In this document: positions 42,759 through 53,684 of the stretch, piece by piece
How positions within the stretch are numbered: the stretch's first letter is position 1
Layout: the number at the start of each line of letters is the position of its first letter
Assembly (NCBI RefSeq): GCF_000374445.1
Contig: NZ_KB894416.1
Span: 62,001-126,000, forward strand
Length of the DNA stretch: 64,000 bases
Reading direction: 5' to 3'
Origin: Actinokineospora enzanensis DSM 44649
GTDB lineage: Bacteria > Actinomycetota > Actinomycetes > Mycobacteriales > Pseudonocardiaceae
Position numbers and translations under genes: made by a program
The notes under the pieces: model-generated
The model's database searches: none
Seen by the model: the letters and a program-made list of their open reading frames with translations, nothing else
Told to the model about the DNA's origin: nothing

Positions 42759-43898
42759 ATGGAGATCGCGGACCGGGCCCAGGCACTGGCCCTGAAGATC
42801 CGGAAGCACAAGGCCGGAATCGAGACCGAGGAGGCGACCAAGAACGCCTTTGTGATGCCGTTCATCAGCATGGTGCTCGGTTACGACGTGTTCAACCCGG
42901 ACGAGGTCATCCCCGAGTTCACCGCGGACGTCGGCACCAAGCGCGGCGAGAAGATCGACTACGCCATCGTCCACAACGGACAGGTGCAGGTGCTGGTCGA
43001 GGCCAAGAAGGTCAACGACCCGCTGACCCTGGAGGGCGCGTCGCAGCTGTACCGGTACTTCGCGGTGACGAACGCGCGGATCGCGGTCCTGACCAATGGC
43101 GAGGTGTACCGGTTCTACACCGATCTGGACGCGCCGAACCGGATGGACTCGAAACCGTTCCTGGTGCTGGACTTCGCCGACATCGATCCGACCCTGCTCC
43201 CCGAACTGGCGAAGCTGACCAAGGAGTCGTTCGACCTGGACTCGGTGATCAGCGCGGCGGGCGAGCTGAAGTACATCGGGCAGTTGAAGCGCGAGCTGGC
43301 GTCGTTGTTCAAGGACCCGTCCGACGGTTGGGTGCGGTTCCTGACCACCCGGGTCTACGAGGGGTCGTTCACCCAGCGAATCCGCGAGCAATTCGGTCCG
43401 TTGGTCGAGAAGGCGATGCACCAGTTCCTCAACGAGCAGGTCAACGACCGGCTCAAAAGCGCCCTGGGTGGACCGGGCTCCTATGTCAGCATCTCCGCGC
43501 CCGCTGCCGCCGAGCAGGCCGAACTGGCCGAGGCGGCAGGCGACGACGGGGACCAGGCGCAGGCGGTCGGTGACATCGAGACGACCGAGGAGGAGCTGGA
43601 GGGGTACCGGATCGTGCGGGCCATCGCGTGCAGCGAGGTGGCGAGCACCCGGGTGGTCGGTCGGGACGGGAAAACGTACTTCGCGGTGTTGTTGGATGAC
43701 AACAACCGCAAGCCGATCGCCCGGCTCTGGCTCAACCGGTCGAAGAAGTACCTCGGCGTGTTCGACGAGAACAAGACCGAGACGCGGGTGCCGTTGAACT
43801 CGCTGGAGGACATCTACCTGCACGCCGAGCACCTGCGGCGAACCGTCTCCCGGTATTTGCGGCCGGTTCCGGTCGAGGCAGTCGAACAACCCGCCTGA
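42759..43898 (+). CDS. Stand-alone type I restriction HsdR N-terminal-domain nuclease
   Basis: A 379-residue protein whose first 160 residues match the HSDR_N nuclease domain of type I restriction enzymes: ETEEATKNAFVMPFISMVLGYDVFNPDEVIPEF, then the PD-(D/E)xK core with Asp in GEKIDYAIVHNG and E-A-K in VQVLVEAKKV. The C-terminal part (YRIVRAIACSEV to LEDIYLHAEHLRRTVSRYL) is a second conserved domain of these stand-alone proteins. No helicase, methylase or specificity subunit adjoins, so it is not a normal restriction system. ATG 42759 follows GGGG. Confidence 0.85.
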   Translation: MEIADRAQALALKIRKHKAGIETEEATKNAFVMPFISMVLGYDVFNPDEVIPEFTADVGTKRGEKIDYAIVHNGQVQVLVEAKKVNDPLTLEGASQLYRYFAVTNARIAVLTNGEVYRFYTDLDAPNRMDSKPFLVLDFADIDPTLLPELAKLTKESFDLDSVISAAGELKYIGQLKRELASLFKDPSDGWVRFLTTRVYEGSFTQRIREQFGPLVEKAMHQFLNEQVNDRLKSALGGPGSYVSISAPAAAEQAELAEAAGDDGDQAQAVGDIETTEEELEGYRIVRAIACSEVASTRVVGRDGKTYFAVLLDDNNRKPIARLWLNRSKKYLGVFDENKTETRVPLNSLEDIYLHAEHLRRTVSRYLRPVPVEAVEQPA

Positions 43899-43944
43899 CC
43901 CGGCACGTGCGGCGTCGGCTCACCGGAGTGAGCCGGTGCGGCGA

Positions 43945-44427
43945 TCAGGCTGGGTTGGTGGCCCGGAGCCATTCGGCGAGAATGGTGAAGTCGGCGGGGG
44001 TGAGGCCACGGCTGGGGTCGACGGGGTGGAGGAGGGCCTGCGTCGGGTGGTGTCTTGATACCCAGGTGCGGTCCAGGGCGGTGATCTCGTCGTCGAGCCA
44101 GATGAACGGGCGGGTGGCCGCGGTTCGGGCCAGGGTTCTGGTTTTCCAGTGCAGCAGGTCCTGGTCCAGCGAGTCCGGGAAGTCGACCACGGGAAGCCGG
44201 GGTAGGCCGAGGGCCGGGGAGAGGATCTCGTTGGCCTCGTGCATCCAGGTGGTCGCCCACATCAGGTCGCAGGGCAGGGCCAGGAGGCGGGCGCCGTGGG
44301 TGGGGTCGAGTCCGGCCAGTAGCGGGTTCGCCGGGGGTGGGGAGGCGGGGCGGGTGTCGGTGGGGCCGAAGGGTAAGAGGGTTCCGTCGATGTCGAGGAA
44401 CAGCAGCGGGCGTTCCGGCACGGACAC
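43945..44427 (-). CDS. HAD-like protein
   Basis: A roughly 160-residue protein with HAD motif I at the N-terminus (LLFLDIDGTLLPFG), a middle LMWATTWMHEANEIL and a C-terminal WLDDEITALDRTWV containing the acidic motif IV. No cap domain is visible. Related actinobacterial proteins are annotated only as HAD-domain proteins. No ribosome binding site decides between GTG 44427 and 44421. It precedes none of its neighbours in an obvious operon. Confidence 0.75.
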   Translation of the reverse strand: MSVPERPLLFLDIDGTLLPFGPTDTRPASPPPANPLLAGLDPTHGARLLALPCDLMWATTWMHEANEILSPALGLPRLPVVDFPDSLDQDLLHWKTRTLARTAATRPFIWLDDEITALDRTWVSRHHPTQALLHPVDPSRGLTPADFTILAEWLRATNPA

Positions 44428-44466
44428 ACGATAGCCACCCACGGACGGACGGCCGTATGGCGCTTT

Positions 44467-44500
44467 CGGTGTCCCGAGGCGAGAATGCCCCGGGACACCG
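44467..44500 (-). terminator. Hairpin terminator after uvrB
   Basis: CGGTGTCCCG and CGGGACACCG form a perfect 10-bp stem with a 14-nt loop, six bases after the uvrB stop. A short run rich in A/T follows on the minus strand. Confidence 0.6.
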
Positions 44501-44505
44501 ATGGG

Positions 44506-46695
<2,190 letters not shown>

Positions 46696-46724
46696 GCCAC
46701 GAGGCTACGCCCCACCACCGACAG

Positions 46725-46752
46725 TCCCCGGGCGGCGATCACGGCCCGGGGA
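46725..46752 (-). terminator. Hairpin between the DUF5685 gene and uvrB
   Basis: TCCCCGGGC and GCCCGGGGA form a 9-bp stem with a 10-nt loop in the 67-bp gap. It may end the DUF5685 transcript. Confidence 0.45.
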
Positions 46753-46762
46753 CCTGCGGTGA

Positions 46763-47995
46763 TCAGCAACCATCGCAGCAGCAACCGTCACAACAGCAGT
46801 CACAATCGCAACAGTTGCAGTCGCAGCCGCTGCAGCCGTCGCCGCAGTCGCAGTTGGCGCACCAGCCGGACTTGGGCTCGCCGGTCCACGGGTCGTGGTA
46901 CGGGTCGCGGCAGCAGTACTGGCAGGTGCAGCACAACACAGACGCCACCGCGCAACCGTGGAACCAACCGCGCTGACGACCCCATCCGGACTTGTCCGAA
47001 TGCGACGGATCGTGCGGCTGCGGTGGCTCCCACCCCGGCGGGCGCTGCCCCGGGTGCTGGCCGGGATGCTGTCCAGGCGGTGGGCGCCAACCCGGCGGCG
47101 GGGCCTGGGGCGCGCGCCAGTTCGGGTCTTGCCGGTCCGCGTCGAGATGGCCGAACGTGCGGGTGACCGCGGCCTGCAACTCGTGCACCAGCAACGCGTG
47201 CACGAGCTTTCCGTCGTCGAACTCTGCCTCGCGCAGCGCCAGCCGCACCCCGAACACCGCGTCGTCGCAGAGCCTGCGGGCCTCGGGCAGGGTGGTGCCG
47301 GTGGCGGCGAGCGGGTTCCACGCACCGGTGGCCGCGTCCTCGTCGAGGTCCTCGACCGCGTCGAGCAGGTGCGCGACCCGACCGAACAGCCTGCCCGCCT
47401 CGGCCAGTGGCGCGGCGTTGCCGGGTTTGCCCGCGAGCACGGCGGTGTGCGCGAACGCGGCGGAGGTTGCGCTCTCGGTCGGTTCGGTGGCCAGCAGCAC
47501 CGACGCCCCGGTGCCCAGGCCGCGCTCCAGTTCGCCCTGCCTGCTCACCGCGTCGAGCAGCACGGCGGTGGAGAAGCCGATCCGCTCCCCCGTCTCCGCG
47601 CCCTGCCGCGCCCACCGGCCCGCCACCCGTCGGGCGACACCCGCCACCGGAGCGCGCCGGAACGCGCCGTCGCCGTCGTCGACATGGTCGCGCATCTTGG
47701 CCGCGGCCAGCACCAGCGACACCGCGCCCGCCAGCCGCGCGCCCGCGCCCTCGGCGACCGAGGCGGGCCGCATGCCGCGCAGCGGGCACGGGCCCGCCTT
47801 CCGGCGCGTGCCCACGGTCGGCGCCTGGGCCTCGACCAGGGCGGAGATCACCAGGCCGTCGTAGTTGGTGACCGTGCGGGCGAGCTGCCCGTGGTCGTCG
47901 CGCAACGCCAGGCACAACCCGCACAGGTGGGCCAGCCACGAGGTGCGCAGGGTCGGCGAGAGCCGGTGCCGACAAGGTCTGATGATCCCGAACAA
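46763..47995 (-). CDS. DUF5685 family protein with a cysteine-rich C-terminal tail
   Basis: A 410-residue protein. The N-terminal two-thirds (MFGIIRPCRHRL, AHLCGLCLALRDDHGQLAR, PCPLRGM) are the DUF5685 helical domain with conserved Cys pairs, of unknown function. A Pro/Gly/His/Gln-rich linker follows (PGQHPGQHPGQRPPGWEPP). The last about 62 residues hold 22 cysteines in clusters such as CCTCQYCC, CDCNCCDCDCCC and DGCCCDGC. This tail could bind metals or be heavily cross-linked. ATG 47995; it diverges from a DUF402 gene by about 130 bp. Confidence 0.88.
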   Translation of the reverse strand: MFGIIRPCRHRLSPTLRTSWLAHLCGLCLALRDDHGQLARTVTNYDGLVISALVEAQAPTVGTRRKAGPCPLRGMRPASVAEGAGARLAGAVSLVLAAAKMRDHVDDGDGAFRRAPVAGVARRVAGRWARQGAETGERIGFSTAVLLDAVSRQGELERGLGTGASVLLATEPTESATSAAFAHTAVLAGKPGNAAPLAEAGRLFGRVAHLLDAVEDLDEDAATGAWNPLAATGTTLPEARRLCDDAVFGVRLALREAEFDDGKLVHALLVHELQAAVTRTFGHLDADRQDPNWRAPQAPPPGWRPPPGQHPGQHPGQRPPGWEPPQPHDPSHSDKSGWGRQRGWFHGCAVASVLCCTCQYCCRDPYHDPWTGEPKSGWCANCDCGDGCSGCDCNCCDCDCCCDGCCCDGC

Positions 47996-48123
47996 AACTC
48001 ACTGCCTCCGCGCCGCGTTCCACCCGATCGGGGCGGGAGCATAGCGGTCGCTCACCCGTTCGGGGGGCAGGAATCCACCAAAAGCCCTGGGCCGGAGGGG
48101 GGATCGGTAGGCACGATGTGGGC

Positions 48124-48687
48124 ATGCGCGCGAACCACACGATCCCGGTGCCGCCCGCCCGCGGCAACGACCGCGAGCACGAGATCCACCCGCCCAAGGT
48201 GGAGCACTTCGACCCGGCGGCGATGACCAACACCGACCCCAAGGGCTTCGTCCGGCGGGTCGACGAGTACCGGGAGACCGCGCACGGTCTGTACATGTCC
48301 CGCCCGGTCGAGGGACACCGGCGGATAGCGCACTTCGAGTCGCTGCTGCTGCCCGATCTCGGGCTGCGGGTGTCCAAGTGGCGCGGCAGACCCGGGGTGG
48401 ACCTGGGCCACGACTTCTATATCGACGTGGTGGACGTGACCGACGGTCCGGTGTGGATGACCGTCGACCTGTACCTGGACGTGCTTGTGCGCACCGGCCG
48501 GGACCTGCGGGTGGAGGACTCGGACGAGCTGCTGGCGGCGATGCGGGCCGGGCTGGTCGACCTGTCGACCGCGCGGCGGGCGATGGAGCGGGCGCACCTG
48601 GTGGTGGACGGGGTGGCGCACGCGGGGTACGACGTGGACGGGTGGCTGGCGACGCGGGGCATCGCCGCTCCGTGGCGACTTCGATAG
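48124..48687 (+). CDS. DUF402 domain protein
   Basis: A 187-residue protein with the DUF402 beta-barrel pattern: PRVEHFDPAA-like start, GLYMSRPVEGH, and the acidic DFYIDVVDVTDGPVWMTVDLYLDVLV with conserved aspartates, then a helical C-terminus with MRAGLVDLSTARRAMERAHLVVDG. Related FomD-like proteins are metal-dependent nucleotide hydrolases. GTG 48118 lies two codons upstream of ATG 48124; neither has a Shine-Dalgarno. Confidence 0.85.
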   Translation: MRANHTIPVPPARGNDREHEIHPPKVEHFDPAAMTNTDPKGFVRRVDEYRETAHGLYMSRPVEGHRRIAHFESLLLPDLGLRVSKWRGRPGVDLGHDFYIDVVDVTDGPVWMTVDLYLDVLVRTGRDLRVEDSDELLAAMRAGLVDLSTARRAMERAHLVVDGVAHAGYDVDGWLATRGIAAPWRLR

Positions 48688-48831
48688 TGGTGAAATCGGG
48701 GTGAAGTCGACGGTACGTCAGCGTTCGCGGTGGCAATTCGCCTGAACGATATCGGAGAGCGCACGACTCGTTACATAACGAATCGACCCCCGACGTCACA
48801 CAGAGCACGTCCGCAACTACGCTCTGGCCCC

Positions 48832-49350
48832 GTGGGCACGGCCATCACCCCGCAGCTGACCGACGTCGTCGACACGGTCACCGCGGTTCGCAGCTACTCG
48901 TCCGGGATGACCCGGACGCTCCGCACCTGCCAGGTGGAGCGCTGGGGCCTCCGCACGGAAAGCCCCACCCCGGAGGACCCGTTCTACGACGCCGAGGTGA
49001 CCTGGCTGCTGCCGGAGCTCAACCTGCGGCTCACCCAGCCCAAGCCGCGCTCCCGGCACGCCAGGGGCGGACCGAGCGTGCTGACCGCGGTGCGGGTCGT
49101 GCGCGACGGCCGGACCTGGCGCACCACCGACCTGCTGCTCGGCCTGGCCGCCACCACGGGCACCACGGCGCGGATCGTGCGCTCGGAGGAGTTCGCCGCC
49201 GCGGTCGCCGGTCGGGTGCTGCGGGTGGGCGACGCCGACCTGGCGCTGTGCACGGTGCACCGGACCCTGGAGGAACTCAGCCGGTTCCGGCACGACCTCT
49301 CATCGTGGCTCGCCTACAAGCACATCTTCGAGGTCTGGCCGCCTTACTGA
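48832..49350 (+). CDS. Hypothetical protein, possibly leaderless
   Basis: A 172-residue soluble protein (VGTAITPQLTDVVDTVTAVR to KHIFEVWPPY) that I cannot assign. Strand-helix content is mixed, there are two cysteines and no membrane segments. TACGCT ends eight bases before GTG 48832 and no Shine-Dalgarno is present, which fits leaderless transcription. Neighbours are DUF402 and coaE. Confidence 0.65.
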   Translation: MGTAITPQLTDVVDTVTAVRSYSSGMTRTLRTCQVERWGLRTESPTPEDPFYDAEVTWLLPELNLRLTQPKPRSRHARGGPSVLTAVRVVRDGRTWRTTDLLLGLAATTGTTARIVRSEEFAAAVAGRVLRVGDADLALCTVHRTLEELSRFRHDLSSWLAYKHIFEVWPPY

Positions 49351-49490
49351 GTTGTTTTCCTCCCGCCGCCCGCCCCCTCATCCCCGCCCGGCACGGTCCC
49401 CGGCCCGGCAGCCATACCGGCACCACGTCACCGGGAACGTCGCGGGACGGGACCGCCGGACCGGGATATGACCCGGAATCCCGGGCAGTG

Positions 49491-50663
49491 TCAGCCGGTG
49501 GTCCAGCCGGTCGATGCCGCCCAGGCGTCGGCTCGGGGGATCGCCTGGTCGAACCAGGGTTCCTTGGCCAGGCCGTACTCCGGGATGGAGTCGAAGCCGT
49601 CGGCGGTGAGACCGCGCTTGACCGCCTCGTACTCGGCGCGGGCCGCCTCGTCGGCGCGCAGCCAGGCCGGGAACAGCAGCGTGTAGCGGGTGAACGGCGA
49701 GTCGGCGGCACGGACGTGCACGTTGGCCCAGCGGGCCGGGTCGGCCGAGGCATGTGTGCGCTTGGGCGTCGGCGCGCCGCCGGGCGGGTGCGGGGCGTCC
49801 TCGTCGAACCCGGGCAGTCGGGGGAAACCGGCTGCGGCAAGCGGCTCGTCGAGCGAGTCGTCCAGCGCGGGCACCACGACCTGGAAGTCGAGTACGTCCT
49901 TGGCTGCCAGCCCGGGCACCGAGGTGGAGCCGACGTGGTCGACGCGGACGGCCCGGTCGCCCACCGCCAGCCGCAGCCGGGCCAGCATCCGCTCGGCCAG
50001 GGTGGTCCAGGTGGGGTCGTGGTCGACCAGCACCGGGGCGCCGCGGTCGGTGTGCTTGCGCAGCCGGATGTTCTCCTCGTACGGGACCAGCCGATCGGTC
50101 CACAGCGCATCGACCTCGGCGAGCAGGTCGTCCGGGGCGCCGCCGTTGTCCAGCCAGACGTCGGCGACCGCGCGGCGGGCGCACTCGGTGGCCTGGGCGG
50201 CGATGCGGGCGCGCGCGTCGGTCTCGGTGAGACCGCGGGTGACCAACCGGGACACCCGGGTGTCGACCGGGGCGTCCACGACCAGGACCAGGTGGTAGAG
50301 CGCGCCCATGGCGTTCTCCACCAGCAGCGGCACGTCGTGCACCACCACGGCGTCCTCCGGCGCGGCCGCGATCAGCTCGGCGGTGCGCGCCCCGACCAGC
50401 GGGTGCACGATCCCGTTGAGCCGCTGCCGGGCGGCGGCGTCGGCGAACACGATGCCCGCCAGCCTGCCCCGGTCCAGCACCCCGCCGGGCGCGACGTCCG
50501 CGCCGAACTCGGCGACCACCGCGGCCAGGCCGGGGGTGCCCGGTTCGACCACCTCGCGCGCCACCCGGTCGGCGTCCACGACCAACGCGCCGTGTCCGGC
50601 CAGCCGGGCGGCCACCGTGGACTTCCCCGAGCCGATCCCGCCCGTCAACCCCACCCGCAACAT
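49491..50663 (-). CDS. coaE: Dephospho-CoA kinase fused to a GrpB/UPF0157 domain
   Basis: A 390-residue fusion. Residues 1-200 are dephospho-CoA kinase, the last step of CoA synthesis: P-loop [31 protein letters not shown] and [12 protein letters not shown]. Residues about 210-390 are the GrpB (UPF0157) domain, a nucleotidyltransferase-like fold with [24 protein letters not shown]. The same fusion occurs in Mycobacterium. The ATG at 50663 begins the family sequence. It lies near rpsA in the usual actinobacterial order polA-rpsA-coaE-uvrB. Confidence 0.94.
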   Translation of the reverse strand: MLRVGLTGGIGSGKSTVAARLAGHGALVVDADRVAREVVEPGTPGLAAVVAEFGADVAPGGVLDRGRLAGIVFADAAARQRLNGIVHPLVGARTAELIAAAPEDAVVVHDVPLLVENAMGALYHLVLVVDAPVDTRVSRLVTRGLTETDARARIAAQATECARRAVADVWLDNGGAPDDLLAEVDALWTDRLVPYEENIRLRKHTDRGAPVLVDHDPTWTTLAERMLARLRLAVGDRAVRVDHVGSTSVPGLAAKDVLDFQVVVPALDDSLDEPLAAAGFPRLPGFDEDAPHPPGGAPTPKRTHASADPARWANVHVRAADSPFTRYTLLFPAWLRADEAARAEYEAVKRGLTADGFDSIPEYGLAKEPWFDQAIPRADAWAASTGWTTG

Positions 50664-50800
50664 GGAACCGATTCTTCCAGGATGCGATCTTCCCTGGTGA
50701 ACAGTTATCCACATGCGCCGGGACACGCCGGGGAGTTGCGGTGTTTTCGCATGTGGGATGGCTACGGTGAGGCCAGGTAGTCACCCATGCGGAGGAACAG

Positions 50801-51019
50801 ATGCGCGACCTGAGGCAACGCGGCAGGCACCGGCTGGGCACGCCGGGCCTGGTGTACTGCGGTCAGCACCCGTCCGTGGCCGCCGCGCTGGAGGTCGCCC
50901 GGCGCACCTGGCTGGCGGGGATCATCCTGCCCGCCCGGCACAGCATGGCCGGTCTGCGCAGGCGTGCCGCCCTGGCCGCGACCGAGCGCGCGTGGGCGCC
51001 GCTGGTCCGCGCCGCCTGA
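50801..51019 (+). CDS. Small basic protein of unknown function
   Basis: A 72-residue protein, MRDLRQRGRHRLGTPGLVYC then QHPSVAAALEVARRTWLAGI and a basic C-terminus (GLRRRAALAATERAW). Net charge is strongly positive. GGAGG lies seven bases before ATG 50801. Not assigned to a family. Confidence 0.6.
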   Translation: MRDLRQRGRHRLGTPGLVYCGQHPSVAAALEVARRTWLAGIILPARHSMAGLRRRAALAATERAWAPLVRAA

Positions 51020-51050
51020 ATCCGGCGCTGTTCCGCAAGCCGTTGCACGG

Positions 51051-51665
51051 TCAGCGCTCGGTGAGCGCGAGATCGGCCAGTTTCCCCAGTACCTCCGCCG
51101 CCCGCTCGGCGGTGACCAGCGTCGGCTTGGCCGTCACCGCGACGGTGATCTTCCCGTGCGCGGCGATCAGCGTGTGGTCGGCGCCGTCGAGCAGCGTGCC
51201 CTTGCCCGCGCCGACCGCCACCTCCACCGGCTTGGTCCCCTTGTCCCGCTCGGTGTCGATCGTGCCCTGGATCCGCTCCCCCGCCTTCGCCGCGTCGGTG
51301 TACCCGGCGAGACCGACGATCAACGGCGCCGCCGCGTTCGGCTGACCTTCGGGAATGCCGTAGTAGCAGTCGATCCGGCCGGTGCGTCCGATCGACGGCA
51401 ACGCCACCCCGACCACCACCTCGGTGCGGCCGGTGAGCGTGGACTCCAGCGTCTGGTCGAGATCGGCGCGGGTGAGGACCTTGCCGCAACTGTCCGGGAG
51501 CGTCCGCTCGGCGCGCGGTTTCGGCGGCGTGGTGCTGAACTGCGGCAGTGTCGGGGTCGGTCGCTGCCCGCTCGCGGGCGGTTGCGCGGAACACGCGGCG
51601 AGCGACAGTGCGAGCAGCGCCACGAGCAAGCGCCGCCCCGGGATCCCCGACAGCATGGTCCGCAT
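51051..51665 (-). CDS. Putative DUF3558-like lipoprotein
   Basis: About 204 residues with a lipoprotein signal (GRRLLVALLALSLAACSAQP, lipobox LAAC at about residue 26), a Pro/Thr-rich linker and a compact C-terminal domain with DSCGKVLTRADLDQTLESTL and DCYYGIPEG, whose two cysteines may pair as in DUF3558-type lipoproteins of actinobacteria. Function unknown. ATG 51665, GTG 51671 and ATG 51656 are alternative starts; none has a good binding site. Confidence 0.75.
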   Translation of the reverse strand: MRTMLSGIPGRRLLVALLALSLAACSAQPPASGQRPTPTLPQFSTTPPKPRAERTLPDSCGKVLTRADLDQTLESTLTGRTEVVVGVALPSIGRTGRIDCYYGIPEGQPNAAAPLIVGLAGYTDAAKAGERIQGTIDTERDKGTKPVEVAVGAGKGTLLDGADHTLIAAHGKITVAVTAKPTLVTAERAAEVLGKLADLALTER

Positions 51666-51794
51666 CGGCACACGGTAAGTCGAAAACCCTTACCGGGAAA
51701 GGGGAAAAAGCGTGACAGCCCGACTCGGACCGGTGACATTGATGTTCCGCGATCCATACGGCAACAGTGGGACCTGATCGAGCCCCGGAGATAG

Positions 51795-51833
51795 CCCGAG
51801 GGCCCCGCACCGGATCGGTGCGGGGCCCTCGGG
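51795..51833 (-). terminator. Strong hairpin terminator after rpsA
   Basis: CCCGAGGGCCCCGCACCG and its exact complement form an 18-bp stem with a 3-nt loop (GAT), 27 bases after the rpsA stop. No U-tract follows. Confidence 0.85.
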
Positions 51834-51860
51834 ACGTGCTGCGTGCTTACCGTCGGCTGA

Positions 51861-53360
51861 TCAGACGCCGCCGGACAGCTTCTCGCGGAGCGCGGCGAGC
51901 TGCTCGTCGCTGGCCAGGGTGCCACCGCTCTGCGCGGGCTTCTCGGCCCCCGCGGAGGAGTAGCTCTGGTCGCCACCCGTGGCACCGCTGGCGGCGCCCT
52001 CCGCCTCGGCGGCGGCGTCGGCCTCTGCGGCCTTGGCGATCTGCTTCATGTGCTGCTCGTAGCGGGTGTGCGCCTCGGCGTACTGGCGCTCCCACTCCTC
52101 GCGCTGCTTCTCGAAGCCTTCCTGCCATTCCTGGGTGTCCGGGTCGAAGCCCTCGGGGTAGATGTAGTTCCCCTCGGTGTCGTACTCGGCGGCCATGCCG
52201 TACTGGGTCGGGTCGAACTCGGTCTCCGTGGTGAAGCCCTCGTTCGCCTGCTTGAGCGACAGCGAGATCCGGCGCCGCTCCAGGTCGATGTCGATGACCT
52301 TGACCATGACGTCGTTGCCGACCTGCACGACCTGCTCCGGGATCTCCACGTGGCGCTCGGCCAGCTCGGAGATGTGCACCAGGCCCTCGATGCCCTCGTC
52401 CACCCGGACGAACGCGCCGAACGGAACCAGCTTGGTGACCTTGCCCGGCACGATCTGGCCGATCGCGTGGGTACGGGCGAACTGGCGCCACGGGTCTTCC
52501 TGGGTCGCCTTGAGCGAGAGCGACACGCGCTCGCGCTCCATGTCGACGTCCAGGACCTCGACCGTGACCTCCTGGCCGACCTCGACGACCTCGGAGGGGT
52601 GGTCGATGTGCTTCCAGGACAGCTCGGAGACGTGCACCAGGCCGTCCACGCCACCCAGGTCCACGAAGGCACCGAAGTTGACGATCGAGGACACGACGCC
52701 CTTGCGGACCTGGCCCTTCTGCAGCTGGTTGAGGAACTCGCTGCGCACCTCGGACTGGGTCTGCTCCAGCCAGGCGCGCCGGGAGAGAACCACGTTGTTG
52801 CGGTTCTTGTCCAGCTCTATGATCTTCGCCTCAAGCTCGCGGCCCACGTACGGCTGCAGGTCGCGCACGCGGCGCATCTCGACCAGCGACGCGGGCAGGA
52901 AGCCGCGCAGGCCGATGTCGAGGATGAGACCACCCTTGACGACCTCGATGACCGTGCCCTTGACCGGCTCGTCCGACTCCTTGAGCGCCTCGATCGTGCC
53001 CCACGCCCGCTCGTACTGAGCGCGCTTCTTGGACAGGATCAGGCGGCCCTCCTTGTCCTCCTTCTGGAGAACGAGGGCCTCGACCTCGTCACCGACGCTG
53101 ACCACGTCGGCGGGGTCGACATCATGCTTGATCGACAACTCGCGCGAGGGGATGACACCCTCGGTCTTGTAGCCGATGTCGAGCAGGACCTCATCCCGGT
53201 CGACCTTGACGATCGTGCCTTCGACGATATCGCCGTCGTTGAAGTACTTGATCGTCGCGTCGATCGCGGCGAGGAACTCCTCCTCTGTCCCGATGTCGTT
53301 GATGGCGACCTGCTGCTTCGGCGCGGCTGCAGCCGGGACAATGGTGGTGTCGGTGGACAT
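51861..53360 (-). CDS. rpsA: 30S ribosomal protein S1
   Basis: S1 helps dock mRNA on the 30S subunit. The 499-residue actinobacterial form has four S1 OB-fold repeats (about 38-105, 125-190, 210-280, 295-365; for example GDIVEGTIVKVDRDEVLLDIGYKTEG and VSSIVNFGAFVDLGGVDGLVHVSELSW) and a long acidic/Ala-rich C-terminal tail in place of the last two repeats of the E. coli protein. ATG 53360. A sigma-70 promoter is visible about 200 bp upstream and a strong hairpin ends the gene. Confidence 0.97.
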   Translation of the reverse strand: MSTDTTIVPAAAAPKQQVAINDIGTEEEFLAAIDATIKYFNDGDIVEGTIVKVDRDEVLLDIGYKTEGVIPSRELSIKHDVDPADVVSVGDEVEALVLQKEDKEGRLILSKKRAQYERAWGTIEALKESDEPVKGTVIEVVKGGLILDIGLRGFLPASLVEMRRVRDLQPYVGRELEAKIIELDKNRNNVVLSRRAWLEQTQSEVRSEFLNQLQKGQVRKGVVSSIVNFGAFVDLGGVDGLVHVSELSWKHIDHPSEVVEVGQEVTVEVLDVDMERERVSLSLKATQEDPWRQFARTHAIGQIVPGKVTKLVPFGAFVRVDEGIEGLVHISELAERHVEIPEQVVQVGNDVMVKVIDIDLERRRISLSLKQANEGFTTETEFDPTQYGMAAEYDTEGNYIYPEGFDPDTQEWQEGFEKQREEWERQYAEAHTRYEQHMKQIAKAAEADAAAEAEGAASGATGGDQSYSSAGAEKPAQSGGTLASDEQLAALREKLSGGV

Positions 53361-53555
53361 TAGGTAGGTGGCTCCGGTACGGATTGGGGGTCGCTGGGTT
53401 CAGTTCTTGGCGCCGCGGGATCGTCGTCGCCGACGGACACCCGGAAGATCAGGAACCACACCGCCAACGCCACGCCGCTCCGGGATATTCCCAGTTCCGG
53501 GGTGTGCTCCCGGGGCAGGAAAACCTGAGGCAGCGCGATACCACCGCGCGGATGT

Positions 53556-53585
53556 ATCCTACGCGGTCCCGCGATAACCGGGCAA
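53556..53585 (-). promoter_or_regulatory. Probable rpsA promoter
   Basis: Minus-strand TTGCCC (53585-53580) and TAGGAT (53561-53556) are separated by 18 bp and lie about 195 bp upstream of the rpsA ATG. The rest of the 324-bp gap 53361-53684 would be the rpsA leader and contains no ORF I support. Confidence 0.45.
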
Positions 53586-53684
53586 ACCCGGGGTGCAGTG
53601 TGTCCGAGACCCGCCCGCCATCCCCCACGTGCGAGCCCCGAGTCCGCCGCACGGGCGGGCGCGGTGTGCTGACAGGATGACCGC

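Noticed and set aside
46696-46762. LexA box upstream of uvrB
   Set aside because: No GAAC-n4-GTTC or similar motif was found in the gap.
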